A DNA stretch of 64,000 bases from Dichetophora obliterata (lineage: Eukaryota > Arthropoda > Insecta > Diptera > Sciomyzidae): positions 181,438,361 through 181,502,360 of the forward strand of contig OY986436.1 in assembly GCA_963920525.1 (NCBI GenBank). The letters are read 5' to 3'. This document shows positions 47,214 to 58,740 of this stretch, one piece after another. Under the pieces are notes generated by a model, which did not search any database, was not told the origin of the DNA, and saw only the letters and a list, made by a program, of their open reading frames with translations. The position numbers were made by a program, and so were the translations under genes. How positions within the stretch are numbered: the stretch's first letter is position 1; each line of letters opens with the position of its first letter.

Positions 47214-47390
47214 AACGGATGTATGGCCGCTGTACGTCCGTTATGCAGTAGATATTATTTCAAAACCTCCGTACAGCCGCTGTTTGGCCAAAAAGTCCTG
47301 CAGATTACCCTTGTGTGACTCTTGTATTACTGAGAAAAATTTTTAAAATTCAACCTTGTTCGGCCACTGTTTGGCCTTAGCTAATTTTTT

Positions 47391-49164
47391 TTTTACTCGG
47401 GTAAAACAAGTTTGAGAGAAAAGTAAACGAAAGTATGCTTAGTAATAAATCGCCTAAACATATATTTCATGCTTAACAAAATGACAAATATCAAATAAAA
47501 AGCTTGCCAAAAAAAGAAATAAATAAGAAAATTTAATGTCAACAAATTGGGATATGCATAGCATTATGAATAAGCACATTGACAGATAAAATTATTTCAA
47601 CTGACAAATAAAAAGTCCTTTGTTCATTTATGTAAAAGGGTTACCAAAAGCTTACACAAAAATTATGCTCATTGCGTTGCTATGTTTATAGGAGCCGGTA
47701 AACGAACAATTTCCAATAAACCAACAACGTTTTCTGCTATAAACTTTGGCATACAAAGACATATTTAAATAAAAAATAAACTCAATCTCAATACAGGTAG
47801 CAACTCTATTCGGCGCTCATACTCAAGTTAAGAAAAGTAAACGGAAGTTGAAAAATCGAACAAAAGGAACGCTTGTGCACAACTTGGATGGCTCCATCCA
47901 ATACCGTAAAAGATTCCATACAAGTTTGCTTACGCATAGCTTGGTTGAGCCTTTACTCACTTAATATGCCTCGCAGTGAAAGCTTATAAAAAGAATTTCT
48001 ATTAAAAATGCTATATTTTAATCTAAGCTTCGTTGATTTTTATTTATTTCTTATTAAATGTTATCATTGCTTTATGTACAACTTTTCCTTTACATTATTA
48101 TTATTAATAAAAGGTTTCGTTTAGTTTCAAATATTTTCTTTATGTTCTCATTATTCTATATGATATTTCATATACTTTGATAATTAGAATAAACCTTAAG
48201 AAAGCGTTGAAAAATTTTTGTATATAAAAATACTTAATTTTTTGTGCCGCTGCATGCAAAGCGTTTAAAAAGTTTTTTAAATAAAAATATTTATTTTTTT
48301 GTGTTGCTGCATGAAAATTAACTAAATTAATAGCTTCGCTAAATTGGAAATATAGCAATAAATTTTGATATAAAAAAATAATGAACTTATTTTTAATTTT
48401 TTAAAATGTTCTAACAATTTTAAAAAGGTATGTTAAGTTTAAAAAAGTTTCGTTTAGTAAAAAAACCATACTGATTTTGAAAATATTTTTAGTCTCCATT
48501 TGAATTTTCATTGAGTTTTTAAGCTGACTTATAATTGCATTACAAAATAAAATATTCAAAATGTATTATAAAGGCAAGCAAATTTTTTTGCCATTGATAA
48601 ATAATTTAATTTATTTCTTTACTAATACTTAAAAGAGCGTATAAAATAATAAATAGAGGCTAAATAAGGCACAGCCTCACTTAACATCACGCTTTCTTGT
48701 GTTTGCATAATTCGCAACCATGTTTTTCGTATATATTTTGAATGTATGTAAAAAGTTTTAGTTTTGTAAAATTATCGTAGCCCAACTTACAAAAATTCTT
48801 TTAGTTGGAAAATTTTCCAAAGCCACTGCAAATAGTTAAACACTCTTCATGTTATAGGAATAAAAAAAGTATCTCGAAAGTATCACGAATTTAAAAAGTT
48901 TCGTTAAGTTTTAAAAATTTTCATTTAGAGAAAAAATTTAACAAAGAGAATATTCAAAACAAAAGTTTCACGTTGGAGAGTCTGAGAATTAAAAAAAAAA
49001 AATAAGGACAACAATGAACACAAAAGAAGACAAAGATGCAACAAAACCTGTCTACACACTAGCTTTAACTTAATATTATAGTTTAAACAGTTTAAATTGG
49101 TCAATGTTACATGTTAGCTCAATATATTTGAGAGTAATTTTTGTCATGTTAATTACACGGTACA
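47391..49164. other. Unassigned AT-rich sequence
   Basis: No supported gene. A near-duplicate pair TTTTTTGTGCCGCTGCATG and TTTTTTTGTGTTGCTGCATG lies at about 48238 and 48294. Confidence 0.5.
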
Positions 49165-49345
49165 ACACGAAAAAAACCCCGCCCACTTTGTTATTGGTTC
49201 TTCATATTTTCGTGTACGCTGATCATGAATATGCAATTATTTTTTTCGGATTACCTCTGATTTGGTTCCTACAGGACTTCGAAATTTTAAAGGATAACTA
49301 TATTTAAATAATTGTAAAGTATATAAATTTATGTCCTTTGATAAC
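49165..49345 (+). repeat. Long inverted repeat, left arm
   Basis: About 180 bp matching the reverse complement of 53322-53502: CACTTTGTTATNGGTTCTT, TTTTCGTGTACGCTGATCA, ATATGCAATTATTTTTTTCG, GGATAACT, TTATGTCCT. Confidence 0.82.
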
Positions 49346-49628
49346 AAATTTGGTATCAAATTAAAGATAATAAAGTAAATAAAACTAAGCAAATATTAAT
49401 TGAAAGAATTGACGAAAAAAGGATATAAAAAATGTCCTTTATATTCTAAAATCCTTGAAGTTTTTTTGTCAAATTAAAACAAAAAAATTTGTTGATAAAA
49501 TATAATATATTTACTATAGTTCATTGGTTCATTTTGAATCAATTTTTAAAGTATTTTAGAAATCAGCAATTGTGCAACATGTCGTATGAGCTACTTTATA
49601 TAAAGTGAATTTAGTTGTAGTTACGTTT

Positions 49629-50748
49629 CAGAGAACTGCACAAGCCTACTTGAAACTCTATTTCAATTACTTGCTTAAACTACAAGTTCAAGCTAGCTTG
49701 AGCTTGATAATTTTGAATCAAGTATAGCTTGTAATTGAATATAAATAAGCCCACGACAGCTTGCGACTTGCAAGTATGCTAGCTAACAGGCAAACGGCAC
49801 GAAGTTTCAAGTAAAGGAAAGCTTGATGCCTTCGGCAAAAAGCTTGAAAAGCTTGAAATTGAAGGCAAGCATCCAATCAAAGCAAGTATCCAAAAAATTC
49901 AATGAGCTTGTTTAGAGAGAGCTTAAGCGCAATAGGACTTTTGAGGATTCTGTGGACTCCATGGTTGGAAGTTTTAGGGGTAACTTATTTCAAAGATGAT
50001 GTCAAACTTTAAAATTTAAGATGGCGAATAGAGTTGTCACCTAGATTTTTTTTTATTTTTGCGAATTCTTTTTATTTTGAAATTCTGACAATGGATTTGT
50101 TTTCGAATATAATGTCACAGTTTTAAAATTTAAGATGGAGGTTAGGGTTGCCACCTAAATTTTCACCACAGTATTGCCACCTAATAATATGTCTTTTCAA
50201 GAGTTTTAAAAGTCATTTATCAGTGTTAAGGGGTCGCTGATTTCGAATCTAAGGTCAGAATTTTAAAACTCAAGATCGTGGATAGGGCTGCCACCTTAAT
50301 TTTTTGTAGTTTTTTGAATTCGGGGCTGGCAAAAAAAATGATACACCAAAAATGGGTCGCTGAATCCGAATCCGTTGTCAGAATTTCCAAATTATAAAAT
50401 TTTGAAATAATAGGGTTGCCACCTAATGCTATGGTAATAACAACAGAAAAAAAGTTACACGAACTCCGCATTATAAATGAAACGAACAACGAAACAAACG
50501 ATCGTCAGTCGCTTCGGACGGCAGTGCAGTCGCATAGAGTCGAAACCAGAGTTGAAAAGTAGAAAACTTGACTTTTTCCACCAACTCATGTGGGGTAGAA
50601 ACAAAATAGAATCACGTCAGACATATGATTCGTTTTTCAGAAGCCGATTGTAAGGGAAAAAAAAATAAATCAAGTTCCTGCAATTCAACTCAAAGCTTGA
50701 TATTTTTTCAATTAGCTTGATTTTCAATTTACTTGTTGCAGATCTCTG
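49629..50748. mobile_element. Non-autonomous hAT element with 8-bp duplications
   Basis: Inverted ends CAGAGAACTGCACAAG and CAGAGATCTGCAACAAG. Flanks TTACGTTT (49621-49628) and TTATGTTT (50749-50756) differ at one base. Many AAGCTTGA/CAAGCTTG motifs cluster near both ends (49700-49920, 50690-50720), as expected of hAT subterminal repeats. No transposase. Tandem repeats lie inside. Confidence 0.86.
49990..50440. repeat. Degenerate tandem repeat in the hAT element
   Basis: Three to four units of roughly 115-150 bp with AARATGGCGAATAGRGTTG, GCCACCTAAATTTT and TTCGAATMTAATGTCAGA landmarks (GCCACCT near 50151, 50171, 50290, 50417). Confidence 0.72.
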
Positions 50749-50892
50749 TTATGTTTATGACCGAGTAAAATAAACTTTAACACGCAATGAAATTAAACTT
50801 TAAATTTGCCGAATTTTAATTTTTGTCAACATTTTATTAGGTTTATTAAATTTACTTTACTATAATAAATATTATATATACCGACTTATATA

Positions 50893-51274
50893 CAGTGGCG
50901 TGCAACTAATTAGCTCCTATATGAACTTTTAACGCTGATTCTAAGTCTGTACTCAGTTTTGTTCTGTATGGTAAAATTTTCAAGATGCAGCGTGTTTTAA
51001 GCGTTATTTAGAATCTTAAATCCACACCATAAAATAAAAATAATATTTTGTATTTTAGAAAAAATATCAAATTTTATATATAAAATTTTAAATTTTAAAA
51101 CTGTATCTTAAAAATTCGACCATATAGGAAAAAATTTAGTAAAGATTTGGAACCAGTGTTGAAAGTTCATATAGGAATGATAATGGGATTACCGGATCCT
51201 AAAATTATAGACTTGTAATATTTATCCAAACATTTTTGAATTTCAGTGCTGTGCTATTCATCTGAACACTACTG
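50893..51274. mobile_element. Tc1-like MITE (CAGTGGCGTGCAACTAATTAG end)
   Basis: Inverted ends CAGTGGCGTGCAACTAATTA and CAGTAGTGTTCAGATGAATA, with TA at 50891-50892 and 51275-51276. No coding frame; 382 bp. Confidence 0.8.
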
Positions 51275-51319
51275 TATATGTTCAATGTAATTTAATTAGT
51301 ATTTTTTCTTTTTTAGAAG

Positions 51320-53056
51320 ACGGCTGTAAGACGGCTTTTCCAAGTCATCTAGTTTAAGACTCTAACAATAGTCTGCAACCATTGCATTCGAGCTTTTTCC
51401 CTTGTATCTATTTTCCATTTGAAGCATTTCTTGATTAAATTTTTCTCCATGATGGTCCGACAATTCTCCCATATTTGATGGAAAAAAGTCAAGATGGTTG
51501 TGAAACATGTGAATTTTCAAAGACATTAAGACTTTTATTTCTTTTAAAGTGGAAATCATTTCTCTTACTAAGTCTTTGTAGTGTTCTGATCTGTGGTTAC
51601 CTAAAAGTATTCTTTGACAGCCTTGAAACTCAGCCATGCTTTTGTTTTGTGACATTTAAATTGCTCTCAAACATTGGCTCGTTTAGAATGGCTCTAATGT
51701 TGGGACCAGTTGAAATTCTTATAGATAAAAAATTGTTACGAAACAAAAAAAAATTTTATTACTAGCTGAAAACGGATGCTTTGCTGCCACGCCCCCGTTT
51801 CCAAACGCTCATAAAATATAATCTTGCTTGTGTAAATTGTGATCGAATACTTAAAAATTTGTTTAAACTTGAAAAATTGTGACGGAACCAGCATTTAAAA
51901 TTATGTTCGTTTTTAATGTGTGACAAAAATCCAACGAAATATATTTTTAAGATACTTAAATCCCTTAACTTCTTTATCCAAAGCCTTTATAAGGTTTTTG
52001 GCTACACTTAACTCTCGATGTAGAGAGGGAAGAAGAATTTTCTCCCTTGGAACTAAGGCTTCATCAATTATATTCTTTTTTCCAATGATGTTTTACTGTC
52101 TGTACAGACTTAAAGTCTGTATAGTGCATTTCCCTTTCTCGACTGTTCCATTCGTATATAAAGGAATTAAACTTTGCGAAACCTTGTTGTAATTCCAAGA
52201 GGAGGCCAATTACTTTGAAATCTCCGGAAATCAACCAATTATGTTCATTGTATTTTATTTTTTCTACAATTAATTTCATTGATGAGTAGTTTTCTTTTAG
52301 TTTCACGGAATATGCTATTGGATTCGTTGGGAGATTTTTTCCTTTATTGACAAGTGCTATTTCAAGCTTAATTAAGTGGAATTAATAAACGTATACCACT
52401 CAGTTTTTTCATATTTTATATTTAAAGCCTCCATTAGTCCTGCAATATCGCTGCAATAAACAATTTAATCAGAGAAATTAAAATACGACTGCAACTCATG
52501 GGATCGACGACGAGAAGCTGTAACGCATACGTTGGTAGCCAATAAATTGTGATCGCGAAGAATAGAGGCCGCAATTTCAGTTTTACTTTTACTTAGACCC
52601 AATACTCTGACGTAATGGTCAAAATTTTCACTATTAAATGGAATATAAGTACAATCAGAATTACATGATAGTGCATATAATGGATCATTGCAACATTGCG
52701 ATTGGTAAAGGCTTAAAGTTGGCGCAAGCTCGAAATTACGTAAACTTGGCTGTGGGATAACTTGAGTTGGACTTGGCACTGATGTTGCTGAACCATGTGG
52801 CTTCGGTCAAATTGCTGTATCCAAATTTGGATAGTTTATTATTGCCTTTGTTCTTGAACTATGACCCCTTACATTGATAACACAAAATTAACAGTTTTTT
52901 TTTTTCATCATTCTCCAACATAGGAATACCAAATGGCATGCTTTCTAATTTTCTACTAGACCAACGTAGCATATTCCTGTAGCATATATCATAACATATG
53001 TTGAGAGCAAAAGACACATTTTCACCGACAAGAATTTCAAATCCAAAGTACCTCAA
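51320..53056 (-). pseudogene. Decayed ORF of an unnamed arthropod repeat family
   Basis: Minus-strand blocks lie in a consistent order: SRKLESMPFGIPM with a CYQC motif (52859-53056); LGLSKSKTEIAASIL (52465-52779); KLIVEKIKYNEHNWLISGDF (52064-52306); NFLGN-like LLGNHRSEHYKD, then MSLKIHMFHNHLDFFPSNMG and HGEKFNQEMLQMENRYKG (51362-51655). I recognise this order from a multicopy, unannotated protein type in arthropod genomes and cannot name its superfamily. Several stops and frameshifts, and a Helitron scrap near 51761-51870, break it. Confidence 0.65.
51761..51870 (-). mobile_element. Helitron 3' end fragment
   Basis: Read on the minus strand it ends GTTTTCAGCTAGT after GGGGGCGTGGCAGC, the same 3' end type as at 42518. 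It interrupts the decayed ORF. Confidence 0.7.
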
Positions 53057-53321
53057 GTAAGTAATCGCAAAGACTCAGTAATTGGTTTTCTTTGTTTAAG
53101 AACTGTAAATTCATCACATATATTGCAATAGCAATTTACACAAGTTTTATGTTTAAAACCTTTGAATTGCATTTTTAACTAAACTCAAAATCGTACCGAC
53201 TTTTTAACTGAATGGCATTGAAGCCACTTGTTCGATCGTGAACAAAAAGACTGAATCACGATAGAATAACATGGTAGTTGCATTGCAATCAGTGGCGGAT
53301 CGTAAATTTTTTTAAACTTTC

Positions 53322-53502
53322 GTAAATTTAGGACATAAACTTTTATACTTAACAATTATTCAAAGACAGTTATCCTTTTAAATTTCAAAGTCCTGTGGGA
53401 ACCAAACTAGAGATAACCCGAAAAAAATAATTGCATATTTGTGATCAGCGTACACGAAAATGTAAAGAACCGATAACAAAGTGGGGGGGTATTTTAAAAG
53501 GT
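53322..53502 (-). repeat. Long inverted repeat, right arm
   Basis: Reverse complement of 49165-49345 with scattered mismatches. It lies beyond the N-terminal side of the decayed ORF, so the two arms enclose it. Confidence 0.82.
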
Positions 53503-53529
53503 ACAAATTGTTGTGCAGTGTTATTATTA

Positions 53530-56500
53530 TATTTTAATTGTGCCTTAAAAATGTAAAATTAATTTCTTTTATTATAAAAATTGTGTAAGTTCAAAGTGGA
53601 ATTTATTAACGTATGTATTTAAATTAAATAAATATGTTCACAGACTCAATCCCTGAGGAAGCGGAAAAAGACTGCGAAACGTCTGGGGAAAACATAATGT
53701 TAATAAAATTTATTTATTTTAACTAACATTACATAAACAAGCAAGATCAAAAAGCGCCAAATTATTAAAATTAACCACAACATATTTAACTGGGTTTGAC
53801 CATTTATTCAAACTGTTTGGGAAATGTGTAAAACAATGCTTTAACGCATTGTCTCTTGGCTTTGCTGAGTTCGTTAAGTTGAAAAACACAGTCGTTTAGC
53901 CACTTTTATTTATTGCTGACATATTATTATTAATTTGATATTATGCATTTAAGGAATAAAAAATGTTGGTTTAGTTTTAAAAAGTTTCATTGAGTTTTAA
54001 AAATTTTCATTAAGTAACAAAATATAACTAAATTTGACAATTGATTGAAACTGCATAGGAAATAGGAAAGCACTTTCGTAAACACATGCTTAAGGGCTTC
54101 GCTGGGTTCGAAAATTCCTTGAAAGTTTTATTTTTCCAAAATATTTTAGAAATGCAAAACTAAACATTATTAAAAAAATATAAAAATAGAATCGTTAAGT
54201 TAAAAAACAAAGTCATTTAGTCACTCTTTGCAGTAAAATTAAATATACTAGTAATGTTAATGCATACCCTTAAGTTTAATGTCAATAAAATCATAATTTT
54301 TCATAATTTTCAGCTTCATTGGTAGTTTGCTGCAAAGTCTATTTTCTGACCAATTAGGATGAAATTGAAGACCAAGTCGGATTCAGGACACCACTTTATT
54401 ATAACGAATGATTTCCGGTGAGCAATCAATGGACGATCAAGTAGGTTTCTCCATAGCAAAAAAACAGCCACAACCGTAACATGAAGAACTCAATTAGGAT
54501 TTGATAACATAAAAGGTGAACTGGCAAGGTGGCCAGAATTTGTCAAAGGTGTTTCAGCCAAACTACATGTACAAAGAAGGATGTGTGCGAAAAGGTAGAA
54601 GTAGGCAAATCCTTTTTTGATAAAGGTTGACACGTGACAAACGAACAAGATTAACACGAGTGCAACACACATGAACAAGCAAATAAAGCAGTTGAATCGA
54701 GAATGAAATAGAAGCTATTAGAATTTAGAATGAGGCTACAAAGGATGGTTAAAAAAATTATCTAGGAATAATTGGTGTCCAATGTCAGCTAAGAAGTTAA
54801 GGTGGGGAAAAGAAAAGGATAGAAATTAAAGCAAAACAAGAAGTGTTATTATGTTAAAAGTGAAGAAGCAATTAAAGCAATGACAAGAAGTGTTAAAAGC
54901 ATTGATATTAATTAAATGATGATACCACTTATGCAAAGTTCAAGGAAAGATCAAAGTTTTTTGATCTTAATTAGCTGTTTCCCCTAAGTTTTGCTAAGTT
55001 TTCTCGAATTTAGCTAATAAAAAGTATTACAAAGGCTTTTAAAATTGTTTTACATTTTGGAAGAAAAGCTCATAAAAACTGTTTAAATAACAACACAAAA
55101 AAAAAACCATAAGAGAAAGAAAAAAACAAACCACTTTGACAGAAAAAGCCTTCTACAGCGAAATAAGAAATCCAATGAAGGCAAAACTTTTTAAAATTCG
55201 TATAAAAATTTTAATAATAAAGGCTAAAAAGAAAACATGGCGAAAACCACTTGAAAACCTCATAAAAATTGAAAAGAAAAAATGTATATACATATCTACT
55301 ATATAAGCTCTTCACACAGCTTGATGTGCGGGTGGGTCGATATCAATTGCAGTAAGAATGAAAGCAACAAAATTCAAGAAAATAAAAAATGCGAATTACA
55401 ACAACATAAAAAAGCACATCATAAGCACAGGCAGCACCAAAGAGCGGCGACAACATTAAAAAATGACAACCTCAACGTGGACGACGACGACGATGACGAT
55501 GATGAAAGCAAAGGAAATTGAAACAGTGCGCTTTACATCCGGTAGCTTGGACAAGACTAACAGTAGCAGCAGCAGCAGCAGTCGACAGCAACAACAACAA
55601 AAACAGCACAAGAAAAATGCAAACGTACGAGCCACCCAGACATTAAAAATAAAATAAAATAAAATAAAGTATATCTGAAAACTTAAAAAAAGCGCAAACA
55701 AACGCCAGCAGCTTGTTGAGAAGAAAAGGCGAGGGCTAGAAGAAAATACCTTGGCCCAGAAATGGATATATCGGTACAATAAAAAATTTAGCAAAAAAAA
55801 AAAACGAATCAACGTAAAACTGTTGACAACCAGCAGCCAGTGATGGCCATCATAAAGCCGCAGCAAAGAATGCCATTCGGCCTACAGTCGAGTGGTTCTT
55901 TAATGTTTTGGTCGATGTTGTCGTTGTTGTTGTTGTTGATATTTTAGTTGTGGCTGTTCATGCCTTACATTTTACTGAACGCACCCTCCATTAGATTAAA
56001 TCACACACTCAGACACATACACACAAGCACATGAGTTCACATAACTAGCGTGGCAGTAAAAAAGCCGCATATGCTTACCCAGTGCAAACAAGCAACCGCA
56101 ACAACAACAACAACAAAGAGAAAATTCAAGAAAAATGTTGCCATTGCTGCAGTTTTGTGGTTGCGGCTGCCGCCACCAGCAATAATGTATAATCATTAGC
56201 AAAAATATTGTAAAAAGTTATCCACCACCAGCAGCTACTTTACTGTTGCCACAACCTCCCCCTCCTCCACACCCTAACCACACCATGTGTCTTTTAAGAT
56301 TTTCTCAAGGGCGACAAGAGAGGCCAAACATGTGGGCACGGACGGAGAACGGAAGATGAGCGCAGCAAATGTCAAAGCTAATTTTGTGAAAAAAAAAAAT
56401 ATTAAAATTTGAATTTTTTTTTTTGTGGGGATGCCAAAGTAGTGGGCGGCACACGTGGTACAGTGGACAAAAGGATTGAAAAGGATTAAAAGTATTACAT

Positions 56501-56890
56501 AAATTTAACTTTAACAAATAAATTTTACTGTTTTTTGGAAAATTGTAATATTTGAAGTAGTTAAAAAACTTGAAGTTTCTTATAAAGATTAAAATATAAA
56601 TAAAAGGATGTTATATCAAAAAATAAGAAAAAGTGATGAATGAATATAAAAAAATCAACAACGAAAATTTTGAGAAGAAGAAGAGTTGTAATGTAGGAAG
56701 GGATTAAATAAAATTTAATAAATAATTAAAAAAAAAAACGTTAAGAGAATTGGAATGTTTTGTGAATTAAAATGATTGAATTTAGTTTTAGATTATTAAA
56801 AAATTTATGTTATAAACCAAAAATTAAAAAAGATCAGTTTAAGAACTTAATTATTAAAAAATTCCTAATTTATCAGAGCTCTTAAAAGAT
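53530..56890. other. Gene-free region with simple repeats
   Basis: No supported gene. GACGACGACGATGACGATGA (55484-55503), AGCAGCAGCAGCAGCAG (55566-55582), AATAAAATAAAATAAA (55647-55666), TTGTTGTTGTTGTTG (55922-55936) and CAACAACAACAACAA (56101-56115). A block near 53660-53690 (GAGGAAGCGGAAAAAGACTG, then CGAAACGTCTGGGG) resembles retroelement tails but is not assigned. Confidence 0.5.
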
Positions 56891-56891
56891 G

Positions 56892-57010
56892 TTTAGGTTA
56901 GGTTAGGTTAGGTGAGGTTAGTGTGGCTGTCTCAAACGAGACACACTTAGGCCCATGAGGTCCATTGTGATACCAAGGGCTAATTCTTAATATCTCTATT
57001 TAAACCAGTT
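56892..57010. repeat. Dispersed repeat with short TTAGG run
   Basis: GTTTAGGTTAGGTTAGGTTA then CACACTTAGGCCCATGAGG and TCCATTGTGATACCAAGGG. Such a block recurs in fly genomes as I recall. The run is about four units only. Confidence 0.5.
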
Positions 57011-57539
57011 GCTTAAACGATGAAAAGATGTTTAAAAATACATAACAATTTCCATTGAACTCATTTATTAACTTAGACTATTTCCTGACACGTTAAGTTA
57101 ATGTCAAAAACTATTTAGTCCTGCGAATTTTTAAGCGCGGTAGTTTATGAAATGCTGTTTTTAATATAACAGTGTTTTTTAAAAACTCCGCTGCAACTCC
57201 ATAAATTTAAGTCTTTAGAGCAGGGATTGCCAAAGAATTTTTTTGAAGAGTGCAAAAACAATTACAACAAAAACTAATGTTGGCTACGTGGTACAATAGG
57301 GAATTATTAACATAAAAACAACACATAAAAGCAACAACACGCATGCCGGTAGCACCCACTATAACGTACCAGTTCATGTGTACACTGCAAAAATTTTAGT
57401 TATAATGAATAATGCAATTTTATGTGCTCAGTTTTTTGCTAGTCAGAATAATAACTTCTGATTTTGACCCAGTTATTTAATTTATTAATTTATTTTTTAT
57501 GAATTTATTTGCATTTACTAGTTCTATAAGGTTAAGGAT

Positions 57540-58330
57540 CAAGTACCCAGTAAGTACATTCATGCATATAGCATAAATGATTTATGCATACGTTTGATGT
57601 TTTGAATGCATGCCAGCATAAATGCAAGCTGGCATGCATATTTCTATTTTCCACGGCGATGTCATATAAGAGCATGTGTACTGTGAGCCCGCACAATTAT
57701 TAATACAGCATGCATGGGAAATTAGTAGTACTCTATGCATATATTGTCATCAATACTGCATGCATACATTGACATTAATACTGTATGGATACATTGTCAT
57801 TACTACTGTATGCATACATTGTCATTAATACTGTAATAAAAAAATAATAAAAAAAATAATATTTTGCTGTTATATTAATATATAAAAGGTTTATTTATAT
57901 TTTGTTAATAAATTAGTTATAAATAAATACCAACCGCACTCCTTAAAGCTTTAACGCACAATGGGTGTTATTCTGTTTTAAACAAGACTATGCATGCAGA
58001 CTGCATGCTTTAGCACAGATACAGTATGCATATTTTCGTATCCATGATACTCTGTATAGACAACATGTATATATAAATCGGCTTAACCATAATTTATAGA
58101 AAATTAACCAAAGTTTTTTATTTTTTAACTACGCATGATCGGTACATTCTTTAGTACCAATACAGCATGCATATTTTAGTATGTACGCTAGGAGCTGTCA
58201 ACACGTATAATGTTAGCATAAAATAGATTTATAACAAGCATTTAAGCGATTTTGGATAGTTTTTGGTTTTTTTATGACAATGCATGCCTTGTCCACATTT
58301 CTGTTTGCTTACACGGAACATGCATGCTAC
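57540..58330. repeat. ATGCATGC-rich region with tandem repeat
   Basis: About four 28-bp units with ATGCATACATTGTCATTAAT at 57735-57832. A perfect 12-bp hairpin (ATGCATGCCAGC, loop 10) at 57606-57639. GCATGC or TGCATG palindromes recur to 58330. Confidence 0.75.
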
Positions 58331-58478
58331 TCTCAATTACTATATGATCCACTGATTTCATTAATATATCCACAACAAGAAACCTGCAGTATAGCAAGAA
58401 TTGTGCGCGGTCGCATGCACTGTGTTTATCAACAAGGGAAAAAAAACCAGCAACGACCAGATAAAACAACAACACACA

Positions 58479-58580
58479 CGCGCTGTATTGTTGCGGTGCA
58501 GCTGCGCCTGTGAAAAATTCGGCGAATTACAACAATCATGTAAATATTGAAGTTCTTGTAAAAGAATGGAAAGAGTAAAT
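58479..58580 (+). repeat. CCCAGTAGTTC MITE, internal fragment (copy 3)
   Basis: CGCTGTATTGTTGC then ATTCGGCGAATTACAACAAT and ATATTGAAGTTCTTGTAAAA match 60520-60605. No ends are present. Confidence 0.72.
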
Positions 58581-58587
58581 AGAGTTA

Positions 58588-58740
58588 GGGCGCCTTTATA
58601 GTGCCGACTTACGACCGAACCGAGCCGAGCTGAAACTCAAAAATGCATTGGGGCAAAATTACCTACGTTCTCAATTGCTCCCATGCGTTTTTGACCTTCA
58701 GCTCGGCTTGACAAAGCAACAAGTCGCCACTGTAAACGCT
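58588..58740. mobile_element. Harbinger-like MITE (GGGCGCGTTTATA family), copy 2
   Basis: Starts after TTA with GGGCGCCTTTATAGTGCCGA and ends AACAAGTCGCCACTGTAAAC, matching both ends of 25895-26446. The last bases of the right end are lost, and the centre is shorter. Confidence 0.77.

Larger units (their letters stand above)
46480..47390 (+). mobile_element. GGCCGTAC-rich MITE, copy 2, carrying a SINE
   Basis: Begins AAGGCCTAACCAAGCC and ends near TTTGGCCTT. Matches 25371-25665 in reverse orientation before about 46807 and after about 47214. Internal CGGCCGTACA and palindromic ACAACTTAATTAAGTTGTAC (46635-46654). The target duplication is not clear. Confidence 0.68.

Noticed and set aside
53640..53710. 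Penelope-like or other retroelement tail
   Set aside because: The CGAAACGTCTGGG block is suggestive, but no reverse transcriptase or ends were found nearby.
55282..55866. Coding exon with Asp- or Ser/Gln-rich tract
   Set aside because: Frames translate GAC/GAT/CAG repeats on both strands and have no flanking protein domain.
56892..56915. TTAGG run as telomeric DNA
   Set aside because: Only about four units, followed by a block I recall as a dispersed fly repeat. Flies lack TTAGG telomeres.
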